Positions 35,114-47,291 of a stretch of DNA of 64,000 bases are shown here, one piece after another (positions within the stretch are counted from its first letter, which is position 1; every line of letters starts with the position of its first letter). This stretch comes from Ascochyta rabiei (Eukaryota; Ascomycota; Dothideomycetes; Pleosporales; Didymellaceae). The stretch is taken from the NCBI RefSeq assembly GCF_004011695.2, contig NC_082407.1, positions 124,001-188,000 of the forward strand, in the 5' to 3' direction. The notes under the pieces were generated by a model. That model was not told where the DNA came from and made no database searches. It saw only the letters and a program-made list of their open reading frames with translations. The position numbers and the translations under genes are program-made.

Positions 35114-36986
35114 AGTGTTATAGGGTGTTTGTCTGCGCATATCTTACATATAGTGCTATTAAGGCACCTGTTCTTTATATGTCTAAATTACTGACATTTT
35201 TAGCATTATATAGTAGAAGGTGTAGTAACAAACCTCTCTACTCTTATACTAGCTCCTAGTAGGTATAGTCTATTCTGTATAGCTTGTTATACTTCTTTTT
35301 CTATTACAAACGCTATATAGACAGATCCTAGTTATTGCTTTTATCTCCTTTTATAGCTTGTTAGCTAGAATAGGTTTCCTACTATTATTAGGCCTTTATT
35401 AAAGGTAGTTATTTCTAACTTAAGCACCTCTAGGTCCTAGTTTATTTCTAGAGACGTAGAGATGTTATGTAGGATTACTTTATACTATAGTTCTATTAGG
35501 AAGGCTTCTTTATAGGTAGTAACTAATTGCTAGATTACTTAGTTTTTAAGTAGGTATTTTACTGTAAAGGAGGGCGTTATAGTAAGAACAATATTGTTCC
35601 TTCTACTTAGGCTAGCAGAAGCAATTATAGAGAGGCTTACTCCTTTATCTATAAAGGCCTTATTAAGAGTATTATACATCTTTAGGGGGGTAAAAGAGGG
35701 TAGTTCTTACTCTAGTATAAGAACTAGTTAGCGTGTACTTAGAGAGTTCTTTATAATAGTAGGTTGCTTCTTCTTTATAACTGTTTGCTAGTCTATGTTC
35801 TTAGGAAGGTTAGCTAAAGCTGCAGATGCGTATAAAGTAGGCTAAGTAGAAGGTTAAATAGTAGAAGTCTTAGTAGCTAAGGTAGGTTTCTAAAGGAGTT
35901 TTGCTCTTATTTTAATTAATTTAGACACTATTTTAAGGTTAGGTACTTAAGAAGCTAGGATAGAGAGGCCTTATTTGTTTATCCTGTTGTTTTCTGTATA
36001 GTCTTAAAAGATTTCTAGAAGGTCTAAGAGGTTTAATTGTTCCTTGTTTAAGGTAGCTAGGGAAGAAGCCTAGATAACTATTGTCCTAGTAATAGATAAA
36101 GCTTCTTTTACTATTTTAGTAATAGAAGCTTAGTTTATAGGTCTAGTAGCTATATTAAATTAGAAAGGGGGAAGCCTAGGTGCTGTTAGAGTAGCAGGTC
36201 TACTAGCTAGTTGTTTAGAGGGAGCAGAGGGTAGAGGTAACGTTATAGTTCTGTTAAATATACTAGGTTAGTGTATTCCTAGAGTAGATTTCAGGTGTAG
36301 TGTTAATATTAAGGGTATAGACAGAGGTCTAGGGATTAGTGTAGGCTAGTACATCTCTTCTAGAGGGGTTAGGGAGCTAGGAGGGCTTATTTCTATTGTC
36401 CCTGTGTTTGGAGAGTAATCTCTATTAGGTAGTAGTTCTAGTTCTATAGTCCTAGGTCCTGGTCCTAGGTAGAGGTTTCCTTCTCTTTTTTTTAATTAAA
36501 ATAACTAAACAATAACTAGAAGAGAGCTTGTTTTTGCACAGAAAGAGGTACCTAGTCTCTATCCGCTTTTTAGAGCTAAAAAACAAGGAAAAGGCAGTCT
36601 TAGCTTTACTATTCTTGCCTTTGTTCTATTCTTACTAGCCTAACTAGTAGACCTCTAGGAGTAGAAAGAAGGGGTTCAAAGCAGAAAGCTAAGGAAAGGC
36701 TTATTGCTATCTAGTAGGGATAGGATGTTTTATTAGTTATTATGTTTATTAAGGTAAGATCTTAGAAGATAAGATAAAATAAGATTGTTATTATAGGGGA
36801 GGTCTGTGCTCTGTAAATCCAATTTTTTTTGCAATAGATTAGGTTAGATAACTAGGCAGCGTGCAGCAACCAGACGCCTAGAGGCTCTGGGAAGCTTAGG
36901 ATAGAATATCCTCGCTGGGTTAAGATAGATTCTGATGTTTTTTCGGTGTGCAGGGCCCTATGTCGAAATTTTGCTTTGTTGTGTGT

Positions 36987-37002
36987 AATCCACTACATAT
37001 CT
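36987..37002. repeat. Right target-site duplication of LINE A
   Basis: AATCCACTACATATCT, identical to 25503-25518; marks the 5' end of the LINE. Confidence 0.9.
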
Positions 37003-37245
37003 TTGTTAGGTAGGCATGATTTAAGGTCTTAAAACACAAACTGAACACAATGAGGTAATGGCATTCCATTTTCAGACATGAAGCTTCAATATAGCTATTA
37101 CACAGCTCGAAACCCCCTTGCAAGGCTCTAACCTTGCAATCAACTTAATTGGAAACCTAACAGCCAGCCGCTCCACTGATCCGGAGGCGGCCAATGCGGT
37201 CTTCAAGGAACAGATCCTTAAAGTCCCGCTCAGCAGAAATACAAA

Positions 37246-37490
37246 TTAGTAGTCTTTTCGCAAAAATATCGTTCCACAGCGCCTTCCAGCGCAGGAGTCT
37301 AGCAGCTCTGAAACCTGCGCACTGCCAGAGAAACCAACGACTATGAAAGCCCTCACGCCCTTTACCCGCAACTTAACAGCTTGCAATAATTCCCAAGCGC
37401 CGACTTCCTTGTCAACATCAACAGCTTGACACACAGAGCATCTACAGATGCGAGGCGAATCCCTTTGCACTACACCATCCCTATATCAGC
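37246..37490 (-). CDS. Possible last exon of a hypothetical gene
   Basis: The minus frame to TAA 37246-37248 reads well: RICRCSVCQAVDVDKEVGAW, then LLQAVKLRVKGVRAFIVVGF and SELLDSCAGRRCGTIFL. No ATG opens it; a possible 3' splice site (GCTGATATAG) precedes it at about 37487. The CRCSVC cluster could bind metal. The family is not identified. Because LINE A inserted just beyond, an upstream part could have been displaced or lost. Confidence 0.32.
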
Positions 37491-37579
37491 TTAAGAACTA
37501 CCTTAGACCTGGCTTTTCACTTACAGGCCGCAGATATTGATGGTCACTTACAACATCGCCATGGCTGTGTAGTTGCGTT

Positions 37580-37895
37580 TCAATGGAACGGCGTGTAAAG
37601 GTTCATACTGCTCTGTAATAGTCTTGAGAGTGATGCAGCGCGTGGGCGCGTCAGGTTAAGCAGGGAAGGTCGAGGGGTGTTTGTAGGTTGTCCAGTTGGA
37701 GGAGGTTGGTCTACTGAAGGCGATGATAACGGCGCGGCAGGTCTTGCTTGGGGGTTTGGTGGTGGCGGCGTGGTGGCTGCTGGAGGGTTGATAAACGGTT
37801 AGCAGAGAGGGTGGCGCTGAAAGTATCAGTGGGAGTTTGATGGAGGTTAAAAGAAGCTTACTGTTGCGTCTCAGCGGGTATCCTGTACAATTCAT
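37580..37895 (-). CDS. Two-exon Pro-rich hypothetical protein, 77 aa
   Basis: Exon 1 is 37895-37862 (ATG, 34 nt) and exon 2 is 37779-37580. The intron 37861-37780 (82 bp) has GTAAGC, a CTAAC branch site and CCAG, all canonical. The spliced frame reads to TGA 37580-37582. The N-terminus is MNCTGYPLRRN, followed by a Pro/Thr/Ala-rich middle and a short C-terminal helix (SLLNLTRPRAASLSRLLQSS). Without splicing a different 79-aa frame would be made. The protein is probably disordered and its function unknown. Further upstream exons are possible. Confidence 0.38.
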
Positions 37896-39697
37896 GGCAA
37901 GCGTCGTTGAATAGATTGGATTGCTGATGGTGGTGGCAACCGGTGAGTTTTTGGAGCAAATTGCGGGATGAAATCAAGAATTTGGGCATTGACTGATGTA
38001 AGACGTCGTACTGATGGCCCTAAGCAAGAGCGCTGAAACCTGCCTATTGTTGTGGAATCATTTCTACACGCCCTGCGCATGGTCTCAGGTACTTGCAGCG
38101 TAGGATTGCAGGTGTGTTTCCGGACCCAGTGTAAGCGCATGGACGATGAGAGAGGATTCTGAGCTGTGTTACGTAGTTAATGTTCAAGAAAGATTGCAAC
38201 AGAGACTACACCTTCTGGAAAGGTAGAACTCCAGTTTAACTGGAAGCTCGAAGTTCTGCGTACAGGGTGTTGTGAGTCTCAGTTAAACGCTCCTAATTGG
38301 CTTGTTTGTTTGGCCCCATGTAGCTAGACTCTTCTCTCATAACAGCAGCTTTGCGAGATTGAATGAGAATTACTGAAAGCTAACAGTGGAGCACGCGAAG
38401 AAGTATGATCCACCATGCACTGTCTGGATGCATTATGATGCTGTCTATGTAATCCAGGATTATACGTTCTGTCTAGGTATTAAACATTCTGCCTATGGGT
38501 AGATGGGTTGATGCATGGTAGGATGGACATCCTCCCGTGACAACGGGTCAGGGGTGAGTGTAAATTCAATTTCCGCTCCTAGGAGCAACGCATCATTGCT
38601 GCGTCTGTTTCAGCTCACGCCTGTAGGGACAGACGGCTTATAAGGACTTTGAGAAGCGGCTGTGGTGTAGTCAGATCTTGGTATGGCTGCTGACATTGGA
38701 AGATGTGCTTCTCTCCGCCCTTAAGACACGTTCTTGCAGTCCGAAGGAGGTAATTTGGAGACACTGCGCTGGGTGAGAAAGTATGACAATCATTGCACTG
38801 CTTCTCTAACTGGGGGCGAAAACGCGACCCAATTCTGTGTGTGATGCGGATCTAAGCTTTTAGTTTCCAGTGGTACGGATACGACAAAGAAACACTCACC
38901 GAATTTTCTTTTGATTCAGAAACAACGACTCTTGACCCCCTAGTAACTTGGGCTCTGACGTCGTACCAGGACCTGTATCTATGTCTTTTTATTTGATGCA
39001 CGGCTAATGAGCGCAATATAAACGTAACGCCTACATCTCAGATCAACAACCACGATTGGTCCCGTCAGGATCGGTGGCATAACGGAATGCTGCGCGATAT
39101 TGCTGGTGTTCTGCTTTGGCGGTTCAACATGTCAAAACGTCATCTCGTCTTTAGCCTACAGAGCCTCACGCGCTAGACCATAAACGCTGGTTACGTTCCG
39201 CAGCCTATCTGAGATTTTCTGTTGCTCATGTTTTGGAGAGAATGCTACTTTCTAGTGGCGGAGTCTCACGAACAACTGAAAGGTCTGCTTACTCAACTGT
39301 CGGGCAGGGAAATGTAGGGGCTGTGCCGTGCCGTGCCGTGCCATACCGCAAGTGTACGGGAAGGGCCGCCGCTACGACGTGTTCTACCGGTAGCCACCAA
39401 CTCAAATGTCAGAGTTGATACACTAATACATGTGATCGAATGGTCAGCGTTTATTTCCACGCCAGCTACAGACTGCATTTGGAGCCGTTGCATATCCACT
39501 AGAAAACTGGAGTGTTGTGCCTCTGGTTACATAAGCAGACGTGGATGACATAAGCGAGTAGATCTTGAGTTGATCGGCGCATTGTTGTCAGAGCCAGCGG
39601 CCGAACATAGCGCTTAGCACACCCAAACAACGCCTTTAGCAATCTAGATTACACGCTTTGTGCTACAGTTTTAATACAGAGCTAGTGGCGTAGATGA
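37896..39697. other. No supported gene
   Basis: About 1.8 kb with only short frames. It contains a small inverted repeat near 38225-38240 (CCAGTTTAACTGG) and a short GCCGT microsatellite at about 39325-39345. The minus frame 37892-38140 is open but has no motif. Confidence 0.35.
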
Positions 39698-40317
39698 TTG
39701 CAAAGTCGAGTGCCTTCAGGACTGGCTCACGGCTATGAGATGGTCAGCTTTACGTGTCGAGTGATGCAGGGTGGTCTGTGCTCTGTTGGCGTGCCAAGTT
39801 CACGTGATTGCGCGGTCGCGCGCTCTCGGGCACCAGCCACCCCCCGCGACGTTCACAACGACATGTCCACCTCCACAACACCTCCACAACACCTTCACCT
39901 CCACACCTTCCCTGCAACACCATTCCTACGATAGTTCGACCCTCTACGACCGACATCATCAACACTTCCACGTCGAACAGCGTCGCTCTGCGTCACCGCT
40001 TGCGCCTCCCGTGTCAGCGGCCGGTCGTTTGACTCAGTCCATCATCCTTGCGAACTTCACAAGGCCTTTGGCGCGCAGTGGGCACGGCGACTCTGCTCTG
40101 GCACAGGCGCCGGTTTTCTGCCGTCATCGGGGTGGTTCTCAGGCCTGCACTGGCCGCGACACGGCGGGGGCAGCGGTGCATGCGAGCGGTTTGCTGCTAC
40201 GACAGAGTCAAGGCTGCTTGTGACAAAGCCTGGGTGGGCGGGTGACCTTGCCGCGACTCGCCGCAAGGGGACATGAGCGGTGAGTGAGGCCAGCTGGGTA
40301 TCGCAGAGCTGACCACC
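39698..40317. promoter_or_regulatory. Probable leader and promoter of the 40318 gene
   Basis: GC-rich sequence with CAC/CCT repeats (about 39860-39920) and several short upstream ATGs, for example ATGTCCACCTCC at 39863 that opens a 23-codon frame. Upstream ATGs and a possible 5' intron (GTGAGT at about 40280) make the true start of the next gene uncertain. Confidence 0.3.
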
Positions 40318-41807
40318 ATGACCAAACCCAAGGACGGCAGGAGGGTCTTTCCTGTAGTTGCGTGTCCAGCGGCAGAGCCCTCGTCGCTCTGCCCTTGTGA
40401 ACTGACCTTCAGGTACCACCGCGGCCGCAAGCAGGCGTCGATCGCGCTCAGAGTCGCCGTAGCTGTTGATGGCGCCGACGACATGCACACATTTGCTGCG
40501 CAGTACGACGCTGACAACCTGAGCACGACGGCCTTCGGCGCTGCTACCGGCTCGCTGCCACAAGCGAGCCGCGACCGCATTGCGCGAGACGCAGACCCTG
40601 AGATGATGACGCTCTTCCTGTGCCTCCAGAACCCCTGCACACTGTGGTGTCCAGCTCTGGAGACCATCGCGCCCAAGCCCGGCTTCGAAGAATCCTTCAG
40701 CCGGCTCGCGCAACTCGCCAGGGCAACGGCGGTGCACATCACGCTGGACTACGGCTGGCTGCACAAGGACCTGCGAGCGCCTTTCGAGCAACTCGTCCAG
40801 GGGCAGGCCAGGCTGTTTACCACCGGCTATCCTCTCGGCGACTACTACCGTCAACAAGGGCTGCGGCCTGCCGACTGGACTGTCGTCAGCCCTGTGGACG
40901 CCGCTGCTGCCGCTGCTGCCCCTCCTGCCCCTCCTGCCCCTCCTGCCCCTCCTGCTTATCACGACGCAGTCACGAAACGGCCCAATCAAGGTGGGTCCCT
41001 CATCCCTACCCTCCACGTTCCGCATCTAATGCACTCGCCACCACAGATTCAACACTCTCGTCGCCGCCCCGCAAACGCGTCCTCCGTGAAGCTCCCCCTT
41101 CGCCCACCGAGTGCGCCTCGTCCCCGGTGGCTGACAAGGTCAGAACTGCGACAGAATGTGAAGAGACTGATTTCCAATTTCAAGCCATCAGCCATGTAGT
41201 CAAGCGCCATCTTCCAGACGCCCTTGAAGCACTTCTCCCCGCACTTCTCCCAACCTTGTTCGTTACCTCGGATCCTGCGTTGTCCTCGAGCGGCCCTCAG
41301 ACGTCCCAACCGCCGAAGCTGACGCCCCTGGGCCAGTCCTTCCTCACCCAGCTCATTGCACAGCTCCAACCCCAGATCCAGCCTCAGCTCCAAGGCCTGT
41401 ATCAAGACGCGCTCGAAGAGAGCGGACAACTGCGGGACCATGCGGAGCTGGAGTTTTCGGAAATCGTTGAGGATTACAAATTAGACGTGGCCCAGCTGAA
41501 GGAGGACACCGTGGACGACGTGCAGCGTCTCCTCACATCTGCAGTCGAGGACGCGAGGTGTGAGGCGAGAGACCTGGCTGAACACCTGTCCGATGAGTCA
41601 TACCAGGCTGTGATTGACAAGCTGGACATGCTAGAAACGGTAAGATTGCGGAGACTGTTGACGTGGGAAAAGTGTCCGTGTGGGAGTACACAGAGGACCC
41701 CGGACTGGCGGCGCGTAAAGTGGGCGAGAGGCAGTTGGGCTCGGAGAGCCGGGAAAGGTGGGTATCGAGGGGTGGGGAGGCGTTGGAGCGTCTTGAGTTT
41801 GTCGTGA
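40318..41807 (+). CDS. Fungal hypothetical protein, about 460 aa
   Basis: Exon 1 is 40318-40990 and exon 2 is 41047-41639, joined by a 56-bp intron (GTGGGT...CACAG) that restores one frame of 422 codons. A GTAAGA donor at 41640 suggests another intron; an acceptor at 41693 would give a 38-codon last exon ending at 41807, and reading through is also open. The N-terminal domain (about 220 aa) has a beta-rich segment and the motif NPCTLWCPALETIAPKPGFE, then an amphipathic region (RLAQLARATAVHITLDYGWL). From memory this matches an uncharacterised fungal family; I did not search. An Ala/Pro repeat tract (40901-40955) is followed by a basic motif (PPRKRVLRE), a Gln/Leu-rich stretch and a coiled coil (ESGQLRDHAELEFSEIVEDY). 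No stops. Function unknown, possibly nuclear. Confidence 0.62.
40901..40955. repeat. In-frame GCTGCC/CCTCCTGCC microsatellite
   Basis: Short tandem units encode an Ala run followed by Pro-Pro-Ala repeats within exon 1 of the 40318 gene. Such tracts vary in length between strains. Confidence 0.7.
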
Positions 41808-43451
41808 GCGCCTGCGGTGTGTTGCGTACTGTTGACGTGTTGAATGATGAAGTCACGACCTTGGATAGCACAGCCTGCACACCTACATTTGATCTTGATT
41901 GTTACACGGCGCTGCTTCAATGCTCTCATGACCCCGAACATGGTCTTGATACACTAGTTACCTCCCATATTCCTAAAGCCAGCCGCAACGCGTCATCACC
42001 CAGGCCGTAAGGCAACGCTCTACCCAACCTCGTAGTAACCCCACGCACAATGTCCAGGCTAGCACCAATCGGGATTTTATTGTTCTGCGAATCCCAGCCT
42101 CTTCTAGCGCTACGTGGTCTTTCTGTCCCAAATTGCCTGCTGATCAGGGAGACGGGGAGAGACTATCTGCCTCGCTGGTCGTGTCCGGAGTCCAGGCTTC
42201 AGCTTGCGCCGACACGGCACCCAACTGAGATCCTGACTCCTGTGGATATCAAGGCCTTCCTCTTAGCATCAAGTGGTCTTCGCGTCCCCGGGTGCTGGTC
42301 ACAGGGGGGCAAAGAAAGTCGTTTTTCTACCTCGGTCGTCCATGATAGAGAGACGACCCCCGTGCTCTGCGCTTTCTTTTCACCGTGCTGGGATTCTTCG
42401 CTTGGGCTTGTTTTTGTCGACCTCTCCTGCTGCGGTTGGTGGCGGGAGGGTGCACTTGTGGTACACGGTAACAGAGGGCTCGTGGTTCCAGCATCGCGCT
42501 GCTTGTTGTCTTATCGCGAGCCCTGGTTCCTGCTGAGAACACAAAGTGCGCACAGCTGTGTGCGATTTTCAAATATTCAACTTTTGATTATAAATGATAC
42601 ATTTCTGCCAAACCTCCACATACGACCATAGGACGTTGAAAACAAGGCTTCCCGTTCGCTCAGCCCTATTTAAGCAACGTACCGGCGGATTAGTAGTTAG
42701 GTGGGTGACCACTAGCGAATACCCGCTGTTGTATGTTTTTTGCCTATGAGTGAGGTTAAACGAACATTGTTTTTGATGCGCTCGCTGGCTGGTGCGGTGA
42801 TTTTGCTGTGCTTTGTGGAGGGTAAATCGTATGAGATCGGATTGAGGGTGAGATGAGAGTCTGCAGAGCTGTGAACTGAGAGCAGGCTTAGTTTCGGATA
42901 TCCACGCAGTGTATCCTAGCTCCAGTCAGCGGTCTGAATGCTGAATATGTCTTGACTTTCGGCATTCGGGGATTTTTACATATTTGACTAGGCTCTTTCA
43001 CGCAGCAGCATGGTGGTCTTGTCTGTCCAAGCTGCGTTGATAAACTACTAAGATTCGATATACTAGAGCACCAAGCCTAGTATAGTGCATATTCTTCCCT
43101 TAGGAATGCTTGAAATTCTTGTAATTTTTTTTTTCCAGAGCTATCCATCAGAGAGGTTCGGACGTAGTCCTGCACGATCTAGCACTGTGCGCAAAGACTC
43201 GTGTTTGTTTGTCTGAGGTGTCCAGCTTTTTTCCTTTGTTACATCGTCGGCCAGGCACATGGCATTTTGAGAAAGAACTAACACAATTGGAGTATACCTA
43301 TCGTATCGTTTTGTTGTCCAAAGCTCGTGTCTGTCCGTCCAAGAGGCACACTACCACGCAGAGCGGACAAACTCCTATTTTTAACAACATAAGTGATTCA
43401 ACCGAGACACCAACTTCGAACCAAAATTTAGGCATAGCGCAGGACGACTTA
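41808..43451. other. No firm gene
   Basis: A plus frame at 42050-42631 (ATG, 193 aa) is open but has a poorly protein-like composition and an overlapping minus frame, so I leave it uncalled. A further plus frame at 41663-42010 may hold a 3' exon of the 40318 gene. Confidence 0.3.
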
Positions 43452-44098
43452 ATGGCAGCGCCCACTCAAAGCTCGCGTCCGTCGTCGAGCAGCGGTTCAC
43501 GTGCAGCCGAAGTTGCAGAGCCGCAAGCCTCTGCATTCAACACTTCAAATACTTTTGCTAAAACCCCTGCCCTAGAACGTAGGTATCGTCCATCTCTAAA
43601 AAAAGATGTCTAATCAACGATAAAGGCAACACATGAGACAGCATTATTCATGCATAGAGGCCGAACGAACTATGACTTGGAAGAGATAGATGAATTCAAC
43701 CTCCTCAAGCTACTAAAGCGTAGGCGCACAACGCGCAAGCATCAGTACTGAACCTATCGCTCCGAGCTAGATCGCATTGATAAGCTACTGCCTGCAACAC
43801 AACAACGACAGGCTGCAGCGAGGGCTAAGCCTACAGTCTTCTCAACGATACTGCAGGAAGATCTGAAAACCGCTTTGCGGACGATCATAGGGGATTATTA
43901 AAATTAACTTTCAGAGCTAGATATTCCAGTACAGAACCTTGATGAGTTGCAAGAAAAGGAAGACAGTCTGATGGGGTGGATATGGATCTGGATCGGCGAC
44001 TGAGAGATTATGTGATGAGTGTGCCGGAGGAGGAGGAGGTAGAGATTTTTCAGCGCGATCATCTCCATGCACTGAGTGGCGATTATTCAATTAAGTAA
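43452..44098 (+). pseudogene. Decayed hypothetical gene: three or four stops and a frameshift
   Basis: ATG 43452-43454 opens a Ser/Ala-rich N-terminus that becomes clearly protein-like after the first stop: NYDLEEIDEFNLLKLLKRRR, then SELDRIDKLLPATQQRQAAA and LSELDIPVQNLDELQEKEDS. In-frame stops are TAA 43611-43613, TGA 43749-43751, TAA 43899-43901 and TAA 43905-43907; all could be CAA or CGA changed by C-to-T. Near 43970-43990 the sense shifts to another frame (DLDRRLRDYVMSVPEEEEVE), which ends at TAA 44096-44098. Family unknown. It was probably a coiled-coil-rich protein. It converges on the minus gene at 44091. Confidence 0.45.
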
Positions 44099-44583
44099 AT
44101 TCAGGCGGGACTGTGTCGACACTTCTAGGACCTGGCCTTCCAACGTCTAGACTAAGATCGCAAATGAAATCAATGACAGAACTATGGGCGCCAATATCAT
44201 CCAGCGATTCCCACGATCGAGGATTGAGTTCTTTCATATCTCGTCGCGGTGGAATAAAAGGTTCTGGAGGTATATCGCTAAATACATCTCGATGTATTAG
44301 CTCAAACTGCACCCTGAATGTACTGAGACTCGTTATAAACTGATGGGGAAGCTGAATCTGAAAGAACTCACCCGGGCCTTGGTTACGGCTAGCGCAATTC
44401 TTTCGGAAAGATCTCGAGTCGTTTGTTGGGTTGCGAAACGGGTGGACTGTGGGTATTAGGTGATCCCCCGTGATTAAGGAAAGAGATGTAAAAGTGCGCA
44501 TATCCCACAAGGCAGTTTCACTGCACAGCCAAGCCTCTGATGAGATACAAGGGCATAACTCTCTGACAGTACCTAGTAAAAAA
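44091..44583 (-). CDS. Possible 3' exon of a hypothetical gene
   Basis: A minus frame, open from about 44583 to its stop at 44091-44093, reads coherently: VRELCPCISSEAWLCSETAL, TSLSLITGDHLIPTVHPFRN, GEFFQIQLPHQFITSLSTFR, then a Pro-rich acidic end. The upstream edge is a plausible 3' splice site (ten T followed by ACTAG), and a GTAACA donor about 55 bp further up would complete an intron, but the next exon's frame contains a stop. No family recognised. Either the upstream exon is broken or my splice choice is wrong. Confidence 0.38.
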
Positions 44584-45575
44584 AAAGTTTCGTGGTCTTC
44601 TGTAACAGCTGGAGTATTAGCTGTTACCTGGTACAGTAGGACGTGGCTTCTATTTCACCGCTGTGCCAGAACCTAGGACCCACAGCCTCTTAGAAGGAAG
44701 AAGTCCTCGGTGAAGTCGTCAGGTCGTTGCGAGTCGACAACGCTATCCCGCGGGTAGCGATAGGGCGAGCTAGGAGCAGCAAGGCAAGACCGTTGCCTTT
44801 TCTAAAGCCTATGGAGCTAGACGGGCTGTTAACACAATGAAGCTGATATCGCTCGTCGGCCGTGTTGCCTCAGTGTCGTGAAGTTGCAGGAAATTCCGTG
44901 TCTCAGTTTTCGAGGCCGTCATCAAGTCATTCTTGTCACCAACAACATCGTCGCAGTCGGCATCAGTAGAGAGAAAGGGAAGTGGCGGAAAGGTGCATGT
45001 GCGGGGAACATATTAAGGTGGTGGGTCGGCGAGATGTGCGCGGCGGGGCGGAAGCGCGCGCCCAGAATTGGCATCCTGTATCTTCGTCGCCAAGACCGAC
45101 ATTGTCGATAAAGCTGTATTGGCACGAAACCTTATTCAGGGCACCTGATTTCACAATTATATCTCGAGAGATGGATCCGATCCAGTAGTATAAATATATG
45201 ATCGTGAATCTCAATGCCTCTTCTTTCTGTGAACAGCTTCCAAGCTTTCTCCATCTCTGCCCTGACGTGGGCGACACATGATGGTGGAGCTGTCCATTTT
45301 CTACACAGAGTTGAGTTTGTTCCTGATGACGATATTTGGTTATTCGTATCCTGGATGAAATTTGCACGCGAATCTACATGATTTCAATGCTCGCAGTACG
45401 CATGCTAATTTTACGGTTCTCCCAACGGCCGTGGAAGGACGCGCTGGCCTAGGTGAAGGGAAGCTGGTCGCAGTGAAGGAAAGTCCAAAAGCAGGGAAGC
45501 CTCATAACCTCCAGCCTACGCAACCATAGGCGCACTCGCACAACATACAAGGTGACCACTGTTTACTCACTCATT
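44584..45575. other. No supported gene
   Basis: Short frames on both strands (for example 44963-45367, minus) without motifs. The sequence just before 45576 includes CAACATACAAGG, a plausible leader. Confidence 0.3.
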
Positions 45576-46157
45576 ATGAACCAAGAGAACGACTTCCTCA
45601 TCAACGTACGCAGGCTTGTAGCCGCCTACAAGCCCGCAACCGACACTTTCATACGGTGGGCGCTCGACAGTTGTAGCCATCCAGCTGTGCCGCACACAAC
45701 AGAACAATCACCAGAAACATGCCTGTTCGAGTTCGAACAAGCTGTCAACGAGCTACATCGCCAAAGTCGCCGGGTGCCAGAAGACGTGCGCGCCGACTTC
45801 AAGCTGGCTCTCGACTGCCGTCACCACGCCACGAGATTGTTCGCCCAGCATGAGCGCAGGCAGGACGGTGAGATCTCGACCAAGACTCGCCGGCACACCA
45901 TGTTCAACCAGCGCCTCTCTGAAGCCTATCACCTGCTCTGCCCTTTACCCTCGCCAGACAACAGCAAAGCAGCGGGTAGCACAGCGCACAAAAATTCCTT
46001 TGCCGTTCTTGCGTCCGATGAGCGCATCGATAAACCCGCCGATGAGCTGTGGGCGTCCGGACACGATCACCTATGGGACCATGAATGGCCTTCCTTGACC
46101 TCGAGCTCGGTCTCTGCTTCACGCCGCTTGCACAGGGCGAGATGCGGAATGCAGTAG
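45576..46157 (+). CDS. DUF6604-like N-terminal domain protein, 193 aa, perhaps truncated
   Basis: ATG 45576-45578 (context CATTATGAACC) to TAG 46155-46157; the frame is open slightly upstream but without another ATG. The start MNQENDFLINVRRLVAAYKP then TFIRWALDS, followed by a helical segment to AYHLLCPL and then a NSFAVLASDE motif, resembles the fungal DUF6604 domain (a helical N-terminal module whose function is not known). Proteins with this domain are usually much longer, so this may be a truncated gene or the first exon of a longer one; a GTCTCT...CACAG candidate intron lies near its end. The match is from memory and unsearched. Confidence 0.52.
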   Translation: MNQENDFLINVRRLVAAYKPATDTFIRWALDSCSHPAVPHTTEQSPETCLFEFEQAVNELHRQSRRVPEDVRADFKLALDCRHHATRLFAQHERRQDGEISTKTRRHTMFNQRLSEAYHLLCPLPSPDNSKAAGSTAHKNSFAVLASDERIDKPADELWASGHDHLWDHEWPSLTSSSVSASRRLHRARCGMQ

Positions 46158-46919
46158 AGTTATCATCATATGCAGGCTCCCACGACGTCCAGCAGACATC
46201 AGTTGTCGTTTAGCGGCGCGCCGAGGTCTACGTCATCTGTGTAGGAAAGTAGTAGACGTGCGAGCTGGAGTCGCCGGTAGGGTTTATACCCATGGCCAAG
46301 CACTTCAATTAATCGAGCTGAGTGACCTGAAAGACTCCACCTATAAGTTTACGCTCTCTTTGATTGTGCGACTGGGCTGTGTACGTCTCCACGGCTGTAG
46401 ACAGCCTCACCTTCAATCACGCCCCCAGCAACGACATGCCCAGCGATCTCAATTGCAGTCACATACGTTCATCAATTCCTTCAAGTCCAGCCGATGCACC
46501 TGAGCCAGACTCTTGCCATCGATAGATACCATACGCATCTCACCATCGATACATAATCTTCTAGTACAACGAATACCTCCACTACTGTCCATCTGGTAAT
46601 GGGACGCCTCTTTCGAGAAACGTGAGGAGAGCCAGATACAACAAGATATGTAATTAAATTGCGTCCTGCAGGGGGGCTTGTCGACTCACAACACACTTGT
46701 TTTCGTCTTCATCGGTATCGTTAGTTTGCACAAATGGGTTGGGTTTCCATTGTTGATCCTGTGATTCTTGCTCTGTGTTGCGCATTTGGATCTGTTCCGC
46801 TCTCACCCGGCTTCGGGTTGGTGGTTGGATACACAGAGGTTCATGTCCTTGCAGATACCTCGTATCTTTTGGCGTATGCGTTGCATCATCTTGTGAGCTT
46901 CTCGTCAGGAGAAGCTGTT
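46158..46919. other. No supported gene before LINE B
   Basis: Contains short frames such as 46734-46925 whose end runs into the LINE tail repeat. Nothing firm. Confidence 0.35.
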
Positions 46920-47291
46920 GATTGATTGATTGATTGATTGATTGATTAATAAGTTTAACGTCCTGTGTAAGTCTAAGACTATATAAGACAAGAGCAGTTA
47001 AGCCACTCTAGTAATTTAAGGAGCGTGTTTGTAAAAGGGGGTAGTAAATGCGTGTTTAAAGTCCTGTAGTAAGAGCCTATACTCTAAGAAGTTTAACTAA
47101 GGTTTTTAGGTGTCTGTTGTTTGTTGTAGGTACTACTTGCGTGTGCCTACTCTTGTCTCTAAAATAAAAGCTAGAGTAGCTAGAATTCCTTAGGTTATGT
47201 GTAGTAGTAGTCTTATTAAAAGCCTTTGTCCTTATAGGCTATCTTACATTATTTTTCTTACATTTCTATATTCTCTATAGCTAAGTAGAAG
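46920..47291 (-). mobile_element. LINE copy B, 3' portion
   Basis: Begins with a tail of about seven TGAT units, then matches LINE A 3' sequence (AAGTTTAACGTCCTGTGT onward) up to 47291, where Copia C interrupts it. It resumes at 63914 and leaves the window. Same minus orientation as LINE A. RIP-mutated. Confidence 0.85.

Larger units (their letters stand above)
29731..36490 (-). pseudogene. LINE A ORF1 (gag-like), split by Copia B
   Basis: The minus-strand ORF1 lies at about 36490-35114 and resumes at 29840-29731 after the Copia element. The N-terminal part is Ser/Pro-rich and the middle is helical. The C-terminal zinc knuckles are readable on both sides of the insertion: CxxC...C plus CKICADKHP to the right and NKCNMCSTTSKACV to the left. 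The Copia inserted within this cysteine cluster. The intact protein would coat the LINE RNA. Limits are approximate. Confidence 0.65.
25519..36986 (-). mobile_element. Full-length Tad-like LINE (copy A) containing a Copia insertion
   Basis: A non-LTR retrotransposon on the minus strand, delimited by the 16-bp duplication. Without the nested Copia and its 5-bp duplication it is about 6.19 kb, a normal length for fungal Tad-type LINEs with two ORFs and an RNase H domain. The left (3') end has an A/T-rich tail of TGATT-like units directly beside the duplication. The whole element is heavily RIP-mutated except for roughly the 100 bases at its 5' end (36870-36986). Copy B at 46920 matches its 3' end, so the family is repeated, as RIP requires. 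Confidence 0.88.
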